Part shown: piece after piece, positions 35,951 through 45,525 of the stretch
Layout: the number at the start of each line of letters is the position of its first letter
Position numbering within the stretch: position 1 is the stretch's first letter
Assembly: GCA_022827345.1 (NCBI GenBank)
Contig: JAJDTB010000035.1
Coordinates: forward strand, 1 to 64,000
DNA from: Gemmatimonadota bacterium
GTDB lineage: Bacteria; Gemmatimonadota; Gemmatimonadetes; Longimicrobiales; Gaopeijiaceae
Direction: 5' to 3'
Length of the DNA: 64,000 bases
Position numbers and translations under genes: made by a program
Notes under the pieces: generated by a model
Databases searched by the model: none
Told to the model about the DNA's origin: nothing
What the model saw: the letters and a program-made list of their open reading frames with translations, nothing else

Positions 35951-36799
35951 TCACACAAAGTCGACATCCATGACGTCGAGGAGCGGGCGGTAGCCCAGGC
36001 GGCGGTAGATGCCGTTCGAGGTCGGGTTGGCCAGGTCGGTGTAGAGGACGCAGTGGCTGAAGCCGGACTCCAGGATCTGGCGGCTGACCTGCGCCACGAG
36101 CGCGGTCGCGTAGCCGAGGCGGCGGTGCCGCGGCGGCGTGTAGACGTAGCCGATCCGCACGCCGTGCCGGGTGCGGGCGGGAAACCCGGCCATCGACACC
36201 GGGGCTCCGTCCTCCCACAGCGCCAGCAGGGAGTCGCCGCCATCGCCGCCCGTGAGACTCCGGGCCCGCGTGCGCGGATCACCCGGCTCGGGCAGTCCGG
36301 TTTCCCGCGAAAAGGCCTCGAGCCAGCCGGCCACAAGCGGGATATCCGCGGAAGTGGCCGGCCGCATCGCCCCCGGCGGCATCGTCCCAGGCGCAATCAC
36401 ACCCTCCAGGACATGGATGCGCTGCCGCGCGCCGTCGACCGCCTTCACGCCCCTGAGAGAGGCCCACGCCGCACCGAAGGCGCGCACCACCCTGTTCGGG
36501 CCGAGGGCGGCGGGGATCGAGTCATACGCTCCGGCCACGTCGCCCGCGAGCAGCGGGATCGCGCGGGCGGGCATCCGGGTCAGGCCCAGTTTGTAGGGCG
36601 GCGTGCGAAAGGCGCATCCCCGGACGTCATCGCCCTGCTCGACGGTCGCGAAATACAGAGGGGAACCGTAGCGGTCCGTGCCCCGGGCCACCGACCCGAC
36701 AATCCCCAGCGGCAGGTTGTTCTCGGCCTCCCGCGCCAGCAGCCACGCCTCGGCCCGGTCGAGGAAGGCGCGGGGCCCGTCGTGGCGGACTACGCGCAA
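35951..36799 (-). CDS. GNAT family N-acetyltransferase
   Basis: A 282-residue protein with a C-terminal GNAT domain ([25 protein letters not shown], the acetyl-CoA loop, then [16 protein letters not shown]) and an N-terminal degenerate GNAT-like half, as in two-domain acetyltransferases. Substrate unknown. TTG 36799 just after the upstream stop is the best start I can see, without a clear ribosome binding site. Confidence 0.78.
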   Translation of the reverse strand: MRVVRHDGPRAFLDRAEAWLLAREAENNLPLGIVGSVARGTDRYGSPLYFATVEQGDDVRGCAFRTPPYKLGLTRMPARAIPLLAGDVAGAYDSIPAALGPNRVVRAFGAAWASLRGVKAVDGARQRIHVLEGVIAPGTMPPGAMRPATSADIPLVAGWLEAFSRETGLPEPGDPRTRARSLTGGDGGDSLLALWEDGAPVSMAGFPARTRHGVRIGYVYTPPRHRRLGYATALVAQVSRQILESGFSHCVLYTDLANPTSNGIYRRLGYRPLLDVMDVDFV

Positions 36800-36816
36800 C
36801 GCGTCGGGCGGCCCGG

Positions 36817-37524
36817 CTATCCGTCCGATTCGTCCCCCGTTACGAGAGTCCTGACGAAGTCGTCGACCCCGGAAATCCGGGCCATCAGCGTGACGTGAAT
36901 GTCGTGCACCCGCGTCTCGCCACCGTTCCTTCCGTAGTAGTCGCCCACCTCGAAGAGGAGGGAACCGCCGCCCAGGGGCGCCTCGACGCCGAATCCGCCG
37001 TGCCAGGCACGCTCGCGCTCCGCGCCTGTGAGGGAGTAGGGCAGAATGGGGGTGCCGTCCGTGGCGCCGATGATCTTGGAGCCGTAGCCGGAGAACATGT
37101 AGCCGCGCACGCCCTGGTGCACGGGCGTGTAGAAGACCGCGTCCACCATCACCGTCTCGAAGTACTCCAGCTCGGAGGAACTCCGCGGCGAGGACGGGTT
37201 GCCGAGCAGCTCGGTCGCCAGATCCCGCTGCGGCTCCCACGCCATCGACCGCTCGAACAGCGCCCTTGCGCCGTACCAGGAGTCCTTGCGCTTCACGGCC
37301 AGCTCCATCCCGTAGGTGGGCCGGCGCAACGCGCGCTGCGAACCGGAAGCACCCTGCTGCGGCAGGAAATACCCCATTCGGGGAGCGAACGAGACCTCCC
37401 AGCCGTCGGGCTGCGCGGCGTTGGCGGCGCTCCCGGGAGGGGCCTGCGCGGATCCGGCAATCGGCAAGGCGGCGCTCACGATCGATGCGGCGATGGCCAG
37501 TGTGGCGAGTCGGACAAGCTTCAT
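36817..37524 (-). CDS. Exported outer-membrane beta-barrel-like protein
   Basis: A 235-residue protein with a clear signal peptide (ending about GSAQA) and alternating strands with aromatic ends ([37 protein letters not shown]), typical of small outer-membrane barrels of this lineage. ATG 37524 has GAGGAG seven bases upstream. The GNAT gene follows after 17 bases. Function unknown. Confidence 0.7.
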   Translation of the reverse strand: MKLVRLATLAIAASIVSAALPIAGSAQAPPGSAANAAQPDGWEVSFAPRMGYFLPQQGASGSQRALRRPTYGMELAVKRKDSWYGARALFERSMAWEPQRDLATELLGNPSSPRSSSELEYFETVMVDAVFYTPVHQGVRGYMFSGYGSKIIGATDGTPILPYSLTGAERERAWHGGFGVEAPLGGGSLLFEVGDYYGRNGGETRVHDIHVTLMARISGVDDFVRTLVTGDESDG

Positions 37525-37573
37525 GCGGCAACTCCTCGGGTTGACGGCGCCGGCGCCGGCGCACGCTTGCCGT

Positions 37574-38524
37574 CTATGATAGCACGCCCCTGTATCCGGA
37601 CGCGAGCGTGAACAGCCCGTTGAGTCGTGTGCGGAGTACAGGGCGGTAACCCCGCCCGGCGAGCCAGTCCTCGAGCTCCGGCGGCCGTTGGTCGTCGCGG
37701 TGCGCCTGCGGGAGTTCCACGATCAGGTGGCGGGGCCACAGCGCTTGTGGCGAGCTCCGCAGATACGGCTTGATGACGTCGGCCTCGTGCCCCTCCACGT
37801 CGACCTTGAGGCAGTCGATCCGGTAGAGGCCGGCTTCGCGCACCACGTCCGCGAGGGTGAGCACCTCGACGGGGATGGTGGCGCCGGCGTCGTGGGCCCC
37901 GGTGTCCGCCTCGGCAGCCGAGCGGCGGCTTCCGGCTGCGGCGTGAGTCGCGCCCCGCCCCACCAGACGGCTTTCACCCGAGTTGCGCGTCCCGACGAGC
38001 AGCGTGCCTCTCTCCCGCTTCGCCCCCACAGCCGCCTCCACCACCCGCACGCGGTCCGCTGCGCCATTCGCGTCCACGTTGAAGCGCAGCTGGCGTGCCA
38101 GGGCGGGATTCGGCTCCACCGCCACGATGCGCCCGGACGCGCCGAGACGGGAGAGTGTCCAGAACGAGTAGCCGCCGGCGTTGGCGCCCACGTCGACGAA
38201 GGTGAAGCCGAGCGAGATCCACTTGCCCAGCACCTTGCGTTCGGCGCGGTCCCAGGCCCGGGGCAGAAACAGGATCCTCGCCTCCGAAACCGAGCGGTCC
38301 GGGAAGAGGCGGAGGCGCTGTCCCCACACCTCGGTGTCCACCGGGCCGGTCAGGTGGCGCCGCGCGGCCCGGCGGGCGAGGAGCGCGAAGCGGCTCCAGG
38401 GCCACGTGCCCGGCAGCGCCCGGGCGATGGCCAGCCAGATGGCCCCCGGTCCCCCGGGCGGATGTGCCCCCCAGGAACCGGTTTCGTCGTGTGAATTGGT
38501 GTTGTCGCCGTGATTTTCGCCCAT
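37574..38524 (-). CDS. FkbM family methyltransferase
   Basis: A 316-residue SAM-dependent methyltransferase. The SAM motif I is FVDVGANAGGYSFW, with the acidic VAVEPNP after it and the FkbM-type IDCLKVDVEGHEADVI in the middle. Between them lies a Ser/Gly/Ala-rich insert. Many FkbM enzymes methylate sugar or glycan hydroxyls; the divergent flippase-like gene fits surface glycan work but does not prove it. Confidence 0.85.
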   Translation of the reverse strand: MGENHGDNTNSHDETGSWGAHPPGGPGAIWLAIARALPGTWPWSRFALLARRAARRHLTGPVDTEVWGQRLRLFPDRSVSEARILFLPRAWDRAERKVLGKWISLGFTFVDVGANAGGYSFWTLSRLGASGRIVAVEPNPALARQLRFNVDANGAADRVRVVEAAVGAKRERGTLLVGTRNSGESRLVGRGATHAAAGSRRSAAEADTGAHDAGATIPVEVLTLADVVREAGLYRIDCLKVDVEGHEADVIKPYLRSSPQALWPRHLIVELPQAHRDDQRPPELEDWLAGRGYRPVLRTRLNGLFTLASGYRGVLS

Positions 38525-38624
38525 GCCCGCCGCCGTTCATGGTCCTTTTCACAGGGGTTATTGTATGGGCTGACGCCGTACACTTCAAAGCGGGCGCTCG
38601 GTCCGCACGGAGACGAAGCAACCG

Positions 38625-39929
38625 ATGAACCCCGCACCCGGAGGGACGCTGACCTCCGGGACCATCGCCCGGTTCTGGTCCCCCCTGGCCGCGACCTGGA
38701 TCATGATGGCGCTCGAGGGCCCGCTCATCGCGGCCACCATCGCCCGTCTTCCCGATCCCAAGCTCAACCTGGCCGCGCACGGGGTGGTCTTCGCGATGGC
38801 GATCCTCGTCGAGGCGCCGGTGATCATGCTGATGACGGCGGCGACCGCGCTGGTGCGCGACCGCGTCAGCCTCCGCCGGCTGTGGATCTTCGCGCAGGGA
38901 CTGAACGTGCTGGCGACGGCGCTGATCCTCTTCCTGCTCCTCCCCTTCGTCTTCGATCCTCTCGTCTTCGGCCTGCTGGCGCTTCCCCGCGACATCGCGC
39001 ACCTCATCCAGGGCGCGCTGTGGATCTTCCTGCCCTGGCCCGGCGCGATCGGCTACCGGCGCTTCATTCACGGCGTCATGATCAGCGCGGGCCAGACGCG
39101 CCAGGTCGCGCTCGGCACCGTTTTCCGCCTGGTCGCGATGGCTGGAACCGTATTCGCGCTGCCGGTGTTCACGGATCTGCACGGGGCGTGGGTCGGCGCC
39201 GCCAGCCTCACCGTCGGCGTCTGCGTCGAGGCGCTCGCCGCCCGCATCATGGCCGCGGGAGCCATCCGGCGCTATCGGGCCACGTCCCCCGAAGAGAGCG
39301 GCACCGCGGCGCCGAGCTTCCGGGGCATCGTGTCCTTCTATTACCCGCTGGCGCTCACCTCGCTGGTGGCGCTGGCAACCCACCCCATCCTCACCTTCCT
39401 CGTTGGGCGGTCGCGGGATCCGCTGGAGTCGCTGGCGATCCTGCCCGTGGTGCACGCGCTGTCGTTCCTCTTCCGCGCGATGGGGCTCAGCTATCAGGAG
39501 GCGGCGATCGCGCTGATGGGCAACGAGTTCGAGCACCGGCGCGCGGTGGGGCGCTTCGCGCTGCGCATGGGGCTGGCAACCTCGGTCGGGTACGCGCTGA
39601 TCGTCCTGACGCCGCTATTCGGGGTCTGGTTCGAGGGTATTTCGGGGTTGACGCCGGAGCTGGCGGGGTACGCCCGGATCCCGGCGCTGGTGCTGATCCC
39701 GCTGCCGGGACTGGGATTCTGGCTGGCCCAGCAGAGTGCGGTTATGGTGTTGAAGCGGCGGACGAAGGCGATCACGATGGCGACCACGCTGGGGCTTGTG
39801 GGCATCGCGGCGGTCTTCCCCGCTCTGGCCTGGGGGCTGGGGTGGGTGGGCGCGACAGCCGCCTTCGTCGCGTTCTGCGTGGGGCGCATCGCCTCGAACC
39901 TGTACCTGCACTGGAGCGATTCACGATGA
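38625..39929 (+). CDS. MOP superfamily flippase-like membrane protein
   Basis: A 434-residue protein with about 12 transmembrane helices. The EGPLIAATIARLPDPK start, the long LVEAPVIMLMTAATAL helix and two-fold organisation suggest a MATE/polysaccharide flippase relative, close to the progressive-ankylosis (ANKH) type. Transported substrate unknown. Its TGA overlaps the ATG of the metallo-beta-lactamase-fold gene. Confidence 0.7.
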   Translation: MNPAPGGTLTSGTIARFWSPLAATWIMMALEGPLIAATIARLPDPKLNLAAHGVVFAMAILVEAPVIMLMTAATALVRDRVSLRRLWIFAQGLNVLATALILFLLLPFVFDPLVFGLLALPRDIAHLIQGALWIFLPWPGAIGYRRFIHGVMISAGQTRQVALGTVFRLVAMAGTVFALPVFTDLHGAWVGAASLTVGVCVEALAARIMAAGAIRRYRATSPEESGTAAPSFRGIVSFYYPLALTSLVALATHPILTFLVGRSRDPLESLAILPVVHALSFLFRAMGLSYQEAAIALMGNEFEHRRAVGRFALRMGLATSVGYALIVLTPLFGVWFEGISGLTPELAGYARIPALVLIPLPGLGFWLAQQSAVMVLKRRTKAITMATTLGLVGIAAVFPALAWGLGWVGATAAFVAFCVGRIASNLYLHWSDSR

Positions 39930-40897
39930 GCATCAGCCGTCGCCAGTTCGTTGCCGCCTCCGCCGGTTGCGCCTCCTACCTCGCCGCAGCTGGGCCGTTT
40001 CTGTCCGCCTCCGCGCTGCGGCGTTGGAGTGGGATCGGCGCGCGGCGGGTGGTCGCGCAGACGCCGTGGGCCCGCATCGAGGAGGTGGGCGAGGGGATGT
40101 ACGCGATCATCTCGACGCCGCTCGACGGGGACTTCACCACGGTGTGCAACGGGGGGATCATCGGGGGGTCGTCGGGCACGGTGGTGGTGGAGGCGTTCAA
40201 CACGCCCGAGGGGGCGGCGTGGGCGGCGGGGCAGGCGCGGGCGCTGACCGAGCGGTGGCCTGACCAGGTGGTGGTGAGCCACTACCATGGGGATCACTCG
40301 GCCGGGCCGGCGGGGTTCGCGGCGGAGGGTGAGGGGGTGCCGCGACTGCGGGCGACGGCCGCGACGCGGGAACTGGTGGAGGGGTCGCCCGGGGACGAGG
40401 CCGCGAAGGCGCCGTGGGCCGATGTGGTGGTGGTGCCCGAGGACGGGCCGGTCGAGATCGATCTGGGGAGCCGGGTGGTTGAGGTGGTGCCGCGCCGGGG
40501 CCACACCGCGAGCGATCTGTCGGTGGAGGTGGACGGGGGGGAGGGGCCGGTGTGGTGCGGCGATCTGGTGTGGAACGCGATGTTCCCGAACTACATGGAC
40601 GCGGTGCCGTCGCGGCTGTCGCGGACCGTGAGGGCGCTGCAGGCGATTCCGGCGGGCGTGTTCGTGCCGGGGCACGGGCCGCTGGCCGATGCGCAGGCGA
40701 TGTCCCGGTACGTGGCGCTGATCGACTCGGTCGAGGAGACGGCGCGGTATGCCTGGCAGCGGGGGATGACGGCTGACGAAGCGGCCGAGAGCTATGAGGT
40801 GCCGGCGGAATTGGGCGACTGGATGAGTTTCAACCCGAACTTTCACCTGCGGGCGATGCAGGCGTGGATGGACGAGTTGGCGGGGGCAGAATACTAA
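39926..40897 (+). CDS. Tat-exported MBL-fold metallohydrolase
   Basis: A 323-residue metallo-beta-lactamase-fold hydrolase with a Tat signal (SRRQFVAASAG, cleavage near VVAQ). Zinc ligands are in HYHGDHSAG, with RGHTASD, WCGDLVW and PGHGPL giving the further His/Asp positions. It is closest in layout to the glyoxalase II/quinoprotein-relay group; substrate unknown. Its TAA stop lies in the left arm of the palindrome at 40891. Confidence 0.82.
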   Translation: MSISRRQFVAASAGCASYLAAAGPFLSASALRRWSGIGARRVVAQTPWARIEEVGEGMYAIISTPLDGDFTTVCNGGIIGGSSGTVVVEAFNTPEGAAWAAGQARALTERWPDQVVVSHYHGDHSAGPAGFAAEGEGVPRLRATAATRELVEGSPGDEAAKAPWADVVVVPEDGPVEIDLGSRVVEVVPRRGHTASDLSVEVDGGEGPVWCGDLVWNAMFPNYMDAVPSRLSRTVRALQAIPAGVFVPGHGPLADAQAMSRYVALIDSVEETARYAWQRGMTADEAAESYEVPAELGDWMSFNPNFHLRAMQAWMDELAGAEY

Positions 40898-40914
40898 ACA
40901 TACATGTTAACTAT
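40891..40914. repeat. 24-base palindrome, copy 2
   Basis: Left arm ATACTAAACA, spacer TACA, right arm TGTTAACTAT (8 of 10 pairs). The left arm contains the TAA stop of the metallohydrolase gene. It forms a 78-base unit with copy 3, separated by a GC-rich segment that includes GCGTTTCAGCTGA. Confidence 0.8.
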
Positions 40915-40944
40915 CATGGGCCAGGGTGGCAGGCGTTTCAGCTG

Positions 40945-40968
40945 ACACTGAACATTGTTGTTAAGTAT
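40945..40968. repeat. 24-base palindrome, copy 3
   Basis: Left arm ACACTGAACA, spacer TTGT, right arm TGTTAAGTAT (8 of 10 pairs), in the gap between the convergent metallohydrolase and aminotransferase genes. Copies 2 and 3 are also inverted relatives of each other. Confidence 0.78.
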
Positions 40969-40976
40969 TGGGCAAA

Positions 40977-42158
40977 TCAGGCGTCGAACGCCCGCCTGAC
41001 CCGCTCCCCCAGCCCCCGCAGCCGCCCCACCGGCTCGTTGCTGAACACGATCCGCACGAACCGGGCCGCATTCTCCCGGCCCCAATGCGTCATGGGCGTG
41101 GCAGCGATCTTCCCGTGCTCCAGCAGCCGCGCCGACGCGGCGGCCCCATCCAGGCCCAGCGCCCCGGTGTCCACCAGCAGCGACCATCCCCCGTCGCCGC
41201 GCACCACAGGGAGGCCGTCCAGTTCGGCCAACACCGCATTGCGGCGGCGCTCCCACTCCTCAACCGCATCCGCCACACCCCCGCCATTCGGGTCGGTGAG
41301 CGCGGCGAGCGCACCCGGCTGCGTCACCCCCACGGGCGTCACCACGTTGTAGATGCTGACCAGCCCGATGCGGTTCATCACGCGGCGCGGGCCCGTCACC
41401 CAGCCCACGCGCCACCCGATCATGCGGTACTCCTTGGAGACGGAACCGACCGTGATCGTGCGGTCCGCGAGTCCGGCCACGCCGGCGGGGTGAATGTAGG
41501 CGCGGCCGTCGAAGAGGATGCGCTCCATCGCGGCGTTGTAGAGGAGCCAGATGCCGCGCTCTTCGCAGACGCGGGCGATCTCTTCCCAGTCTTCGCGGGC
41601 GAGCACCGCGCCTGACGGGATCGACGGGTTCATGAGGAAGATGACGCGGGTGCGCCCGGTTACCGCGTCGTGGAAGCGGTCGAGGTCGAGCGCCCAGCCG
41701 CCGCCCTGGACCACGAAGGGCGCAAAGCGGGCCACGCCGCCGGCGAGGCGGACCCGGTAGAGCATGCCGGCGTAGGTCGGGTCGGTGACGACGACTTCGT
41801 CGCCGGGCTCGATGAGGGCGAGGAGGGCGTTGAAGAGCCCCTCGGTGCCGCCGGCGGTAATGATGGTCTGCGCGTCGGGGTCGTGCGGGACGCCGCTGAG
41901 GCGGGTGACGTGGGCGGCGGCCGCGGCGCGAAGCTGCTCGCTGCCGAGGAAGGGGAGGTAGCTGTTGGCGTCGTCGTGGCCGATCGCGGCCCGGGTGGCG
42001 GCGACGGCGGCCGCGGGGGGCGGGATGTCGGTGTCGAGATTTTCGAGGCGGAGGATGTCGGGGTCGGCCTCGGCGGCCGCTGCGACACGGTCGATCGAGA
42101 AGCCGGCGATGTCGCCGAGGCGGCCGGTTGTGCCCGGGCCGGAGCCGGTGCTGCTCAC
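40977..42158 (-). CDS. Class I/II PLP-dependent aminotransferase
   Basis: A 393-residue aminotransferase. The YLPFLGSEQLR, MNPSIPSGAV and SVSKEYRMIGWRVGW segments are present, the last with the Schiff-base lysine and phosphate-binding Arg. Asn in the usual Asp-x-x-Tyr block (LLYNAAMERI) replaces the typical DE(I/V)Y, so cofactor contact may differ. GTG start overlaps the upstream LOG-like stop (GTGA). Amino-acid substrate unknown. Confidence 0.82.
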   Translation of the reverse strand: MSSTGSGPGTTGRLGDIAGFSIDRVAAAAEADPDILRLENLDTDIPPPAAAVAATRAAIGHDDANSYLPFLGSEQLRAAAAAHVTRLSGVPHDPDAQTIITAGGTEGLFNALLALIEPGDEVVVTDPTYAGMLYRVRLAGGVARFAPFVVQGGGWALDLDRFHDAVTGRTRVIFLMNPSIPSGAVLAREDWEEIARVCEERGIWLLYNAAMERILFDGRAYIHPAGVAGLADRTITVGSVSKEYRMIGWRVGWVTGPRRVMNRIGLVSIYNVVTPVGVTQPGALAALTDPNGGGVADAVEEWERRRNAVLAELDGLPVVRGDGGWSLLVDTGALGLDGAAASARLLEHGKIAATPMTHWGRENAARFVRIVFSNEPVGRLRGLGERVRRAFDA

Positions 42159-42700
42159 GGTGCCGGAAGCGTGGCCGCGAGAAAGGCGGGCAGACTCCGC
42201 CGCACGAAGTCGATGACCTCGTCCACGGTGGCGGCGGTGGCGACGTGCGGCGGCAGGGCGTCCGTGCGGGCGAGGTCGCCGAAGAGGATGATGGGGCGCC
42301 CGTATTCCAGCGACAGTTCGACCTCGGAGGCCGTGCCGACGCTGCCGGGAAGCGCCACCACCACGTCCGAGGTAAGGATGTTGACGTGGTTCCGCGAGGA
42401 CAGGTCCGCGCCCAGCTTGCCGAGGTGGGTGCGGATCGGGACTTCGACCCACGGGTTGGGGTAGTCGCCGCCCGCCGCGGGTCCGCCGTCCTCCACCGCA
42501 AGGGGCAGCACGCCGATCACGACCCCCGCGCGGTCCTCCACCTCGGCGAACGCGCGCGACACCGATGTCATCACGCCCGTGCCGCCCCCGGTCAGCAGGT
42601 GGACCCCGAGCCGGGCGAGGCGTCGGCCCAGCGGCACGGCCAGCTGTTCGTGGGCGTGGGCGCCGGCGCCCATCACGCCGACGATGGGAAGGCGGTTCAT
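42155..42700 (-). CDS. LOG/TIGR00725-like nucleotide-binding protein
   Basis: A 181-residue Rossmann-type SLOG protein with VGVMGAGAHA, LLTGGGTGVM and the PGSVGTASE motif of the LOG (lysine decarboxylase-like) family. Such proteins hydrolyse nucleoside monophosphates to free bases or bind nucleotide ligands. Translational coupling with the aminotransferase is seen; the joint role is unknown. Confidence 0.78.
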   Translation of the reverse strand: MNRLPIVGVMGAGAHAHEQLAVPLGRRLARLGVHLLTGGGTGVMTSVSRAFAEVEDRAGVVIGVLPLAVEDGGPAAGGDYPNPWVEVPIRTHLGKLGADLSSRNHVNILTSDVVVALPGSVGTASEVELSLEYGRPIILFGDLARTDALPPHVATAATVDEVIDFVRRSLPAFLAATLPAP

Positions 42701-42765
42701 CGCAGGATAGGTTGGAAGGACGGTTTCTCCGCGTTCACCTTCAACCTCGCCCTTCCCGGAGCCTC

Positions 42766-44127
42766 ATGCCAATCCGGCCCGCCGCAAGCGAAGCAGTGCG
42801 CCCCGACGCGGCCGCGCAGTCGGGCGCCGCAAAGGGCTACGGCCCCTACGCCGCCACCTCGGTCGTCGTCGCCAACATGATCGGCACCGGCGTCTTCACC
42901 AGCCTGGGCTTCCAGCTCCTCGACATCCAGTCCACCTTCCCGCTGCTGCTCCTGTGGGTGGTCGGGGGCGCGGCGGCCTTCTGCGGCGCCGTCTCGTACG
43001 CGGAACTGGGCGCGGCCATCCCCCGCTCGGGCGGCGAGTACACCTTCCTGTCACGGATCTACCACCCCGCCGCCGGCTTCGTCTCGGGCTGCGTGTCGGC
43101 CACAGTCGGCTTCGCGGCCCCCACCGCCCTCGCGGCGATCACCTTCGGCACCTACTTCGCCTCGGTCTTCCCTTCCCTCTCGCCCACCTGGCTCGGCGCC
43201 GGGCTCGTGGTCGTGATGGCGGCCGTGCACGCCACCAATCACCGCAACTCCAGCCTCCTGCAGAGCGGCTTCACCACCGTGAAGGTCGTGTTGATCGCGG
43301 CCTTCTGCCTCGCCGCGGCCACCCTCGCCGACTCCCCCCAGCCCACCTCCCTGCTGCCCGCCGCGGGCGATGGCAGGCTCGTCTTCGGCGGGGCCTTCGC
43401 CATCTCGCTCATCTACGTCTCCTACGCCTACACCGGATGGAACGCGGCCACCTACCTCAGCAGCGAACTCGACAACCCCCAGCGCACCCTGCCGCGCATC
43501 CTGGGAACGGGCACGCTGCTCGTCACGGTCCTGTACGTCGCGCTGAACTGGTCGTTCCTGCGCGCGGCGCCGATGGGGGAGATGGCGGGCAGGATCGAGG
43601 TCGGGTACGTCGCGGCCACGCACATCTTCGGCCCGGCGGGGGCGGCGATCATGGCGGCGACGCTGGCGCTGTTGCTCGTCTCGACGGTGAGCGCGATGGT
43701 GCTGGCGGGCCCGCGCGTGCTGCAGGTGATCGGCGAGGACTACCCGCTCTTCCGCCGCCTGGGCCGCAGGAAGGCCAACGGGATCCCGGCGGTGGCGATC
43801 CTCGTGCAGACCGGGCTCACCCTGATCTTCGCGCTGACGGCATCGTTCGAGACCGTGCTCGTATTCACCGGCTTCGTCCTCGGGCTGAACAGCTTCCTCA
43901 CCGTCGCGGGCGTCTTCGTGCTGCGCATCCGCGAACCGGAGCTGGAGCGCCCCTACCGCACCTGGGGGTATCCCTTCACCCCACTCGTGTACCTCGGCTT
44001 GACCTTCTGGACGCTGGTCTTCATCGCGCGCGACCGGCCGGTGGAGGCGCTGATCGCGGGAGGGCTGATCGGGGCGGGGCTGCTGCTGTACCGCGTGGCG
44101 GGCCGGGCCGCCTCACCGACGGAATGA
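42766..44127 (+). CDS. APC superfamily amino-acid permease
   Basis: A 453-residue transporter with 12 predicted helices. ATSVVVANMIGTGVFTSLGF is the APC helix 1 signature and SYAELGAAIPRSGGEYTFL the helix 2/3 block. Divergent from the LOG-like gene with 65 bases between. Substrate not deducible. Confidence 0.88.
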   Translation: MPIRPAASEAVRPDAAAQSGAAKGYGPYAATSVVVANMIGTGVFTSLGFQLLDIQSTFPLLLLWVVGGAAAFCGAVSYAELGAAIPRSGGEYTFLSRIYHPAAGFVSGCVSATVGFAAPTALAAITFGTYFASVFPSLSPTWLGAGLVVVMAAVHATNHRNSSLLQSGFTTVKVVLIAAFCLAAATLADSPQPTSLLPAAGDGRLVFGGAFAISLIYVSYAYTGWNAATYLSSELDNPQRTLPRILGTGTLLVTVLYVALNWSFLRAAPMGEMAGRIEVGYVAATHIFGPAGAAIMAATLALLLVSTVSAMVLAGPRVLQVIGEDYPLFRRLGRRKANGIPAVAILVQTGLTLIFALTASFETVLVFTGFVLGLNSFLTVAGVFVLRIREPELERPYRTWGYPFTPLVYLGLTFWTLVFIARDRPVEALIAGGLIGAGLLLYRVAGRAASPTE

Positions 44128-44142
44128 CGTCCCCGCCGACCC

Positions 44143-44811
44143 CTACTCGACCCCCAGCAGCTCGATCTCGAAGATGAGAACCTGGTTCGGACCGATGTTC
44201 GGGGGCGCTCCGGCCGCGCCGTAGGCCAGCCCCGAGGGAATGAACGCGCGGAGGTGGCCGCCCACCTGCATCAGCTGGATCGCTTCGCCGAAGCCGGCGA
44301 TGACCTGGTCCACCCCGAAGGTAGCGGGCTCGCCGTCGTAGGATGTGTCGAACTCGGTTCCGTCGGTCAGCGTTCCGCGGTAGTGCAGCCTGACCTCCTG
44401 GCCCGGCATGGGCGACGCCCCGTCTCCCTCGCGCAGAACGATGTACTGGAGCCCCGACTCCGTCGTCATGACCCCTTCCTGCCCGGCGTTCTCCTCGAGA
44501 AAGGCCTGGCCGGCCTCCCGCTCCCGCGCCGCCTCCTCCTCCATCGCCGTCTGCACGACCTGGCTGAAGGCATTCATCGCGTCGTGGATCTCCTCCTCGC
44601 TCAGGGCCGCGTCGAGCCCGCCGAGCGCGTCGGTCATTCCCCGCGTGAGTGCAAGCATGTCCACGTGCTCGGAGACTTCGGCGAGCGACCGCCCCATGTC
44701 GTAGCCGATCGCGTAGCTGGCCTTCTGGGTGTCGGTGTCGAGCGAGGCCTCGGGCAGACAACCCGCCAGGGCCAGGAAAGGGATCGCAAGGGCTGCGCGG
44801 CGGATGGCCAT
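44143..44811 (-). CDS. FKBP-type peptidyl-prolyl isomerase lipoprotein
   Basis: A 222-residue lipoprotein (signal ending ALAGC) with an FkpA-like helical dimerisation region (ASYAIGYDMGRSL) and a C-terminal FKBP domain (VRLHYRGTLTDGTEFDTSYD, IPSGLAYG, VLIFEIELLGVE). It should help fold exported proteins in the periplasm or at the membrane. ATG 44811 with AGGA upstream chosen over TTG 44826. Confidence 0.9.
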   Translation of the reverse strand: MAIRRAALAIPFLALAGCLPEASLDTDTQKASYAIGYDMGRSLAEVSEHVDMLALTRGMTDALGGLDAALSEEEIHDAMNAFSQVVQTAMEEEAAREREAGQAFLEENAGQEGVMTTESGLQYIVLREGDGASPMPGQEVRLHYRGTLTDGTEFDTSYDGEPATFGVDQVIAGFGEAIQLMQVGGHLRAFIPSGLAYGAAGAPPNIGPNQVLIFEIELLGVE

Positions 44812-44892
44812 GGAGGGATTCCTCAATTGCGGGATGTCGAAAGCAGGTGCTGAATGTAACCCGCCGGGCCGGTCCGGCGAGAATCGGGGCGC

Positions 44893-45525
44893 TCAGGCAA
44901 GAATCGAGTGCAACTCCCGCAGGTCGTGGATGACAGAGAGCGCCACCTTTTCCGCCCCGCCGCCCGACATGCGCGTCGGGTTGTGCCAGACGACCGTCAG
45001 GCCTGCGCGAGTTGCGCCCTTGATGTCGAGGGGAGATCCGGCCACGAATAGGACCTCGTCGGTGAGGGGTGCCGGGACGGCCTGCCCGGCGGCGAGACCC
45101 GCGACGCCTGCGTGGTAGACGCGCGGGTCCGGCTTGTAGAACCCGGCGGACTCGGCGGTGACCACCGCGCGGAAGGGCGCGCCGACAAGCGCCGCGGCCC
45201 GCTGACCCATCGCCTCGGAGCAGTTGGTGGCGACCGCCAGCGGCCTTTCACGCGCCAGCTCGGTCAGCACTTCGCCCGCCCGCGGCCAGGGGGCGAGCTC
45301 GTCCCAGCGCCGCTGCAGCTCGTCGGCGAAGACGCGCGGCATCCCCACGGCCTCGGCCGAGTCTGCCACCAGGTCGAGGTACGGGACGTAGGCGCCCCTG
45401 GCGTAGGTTCGCCGCAGGTATTCCATGCGCCACCTCCGGCCCGGCTCCTTGCCCCCGGCGATGTCGTCCCACAGCGACCAGGAGTCGATGAGCGCGGAGA
45501 GGAGGTCGAAGAGGACGGCCTTCAT
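44893..45525 (-). CDS. HAD superfamily hydrolase (2-haloacid dehalogenase-like)
   Basis: A 210-residue HAD protein. Motif I is KAVLFDLLSALIDSW; the first Asp is present but the second position is Leu, as in dehalogenase-type members rather than phosphatases. Motif II ATNCSEA, the Lys in GFYKPDPRVYHAG, and motif IV VAGSPLDIKGATRAG follow. Start overlaps the AKR-RidA stop (ATGA). Substrate unknown. Confidence 0.82.
   Translation of the reverse strand: MKAVLFDLLSALIDSWSLWDDIAGGKEPGRRWRMEYLRRTYARGAYVPYLDLVADSAEAVGMPRVFADELQRRWDELAPWPRAGEVLTELARERPLAVATNCSEAMGQRAAALVGAPFRAVVTAESAGFYKPDPRVYHAGVAGLAAGQAVPAPLTDEVLFVAGSPLDIKGATRAGLTVVWHNPTRMSGGGAEKVALSVIHDLRELHSILA

Noticed and set aside
40891-40968. 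Integron attC sites (arms ACTTAAC and GTTAAGT match RYYYAAC/GTTRRRY)
   Set aside because: Several copies break the consensus, single 24-base copies are too short for attC, and neither gene-cassette structure nor an integrase is present.
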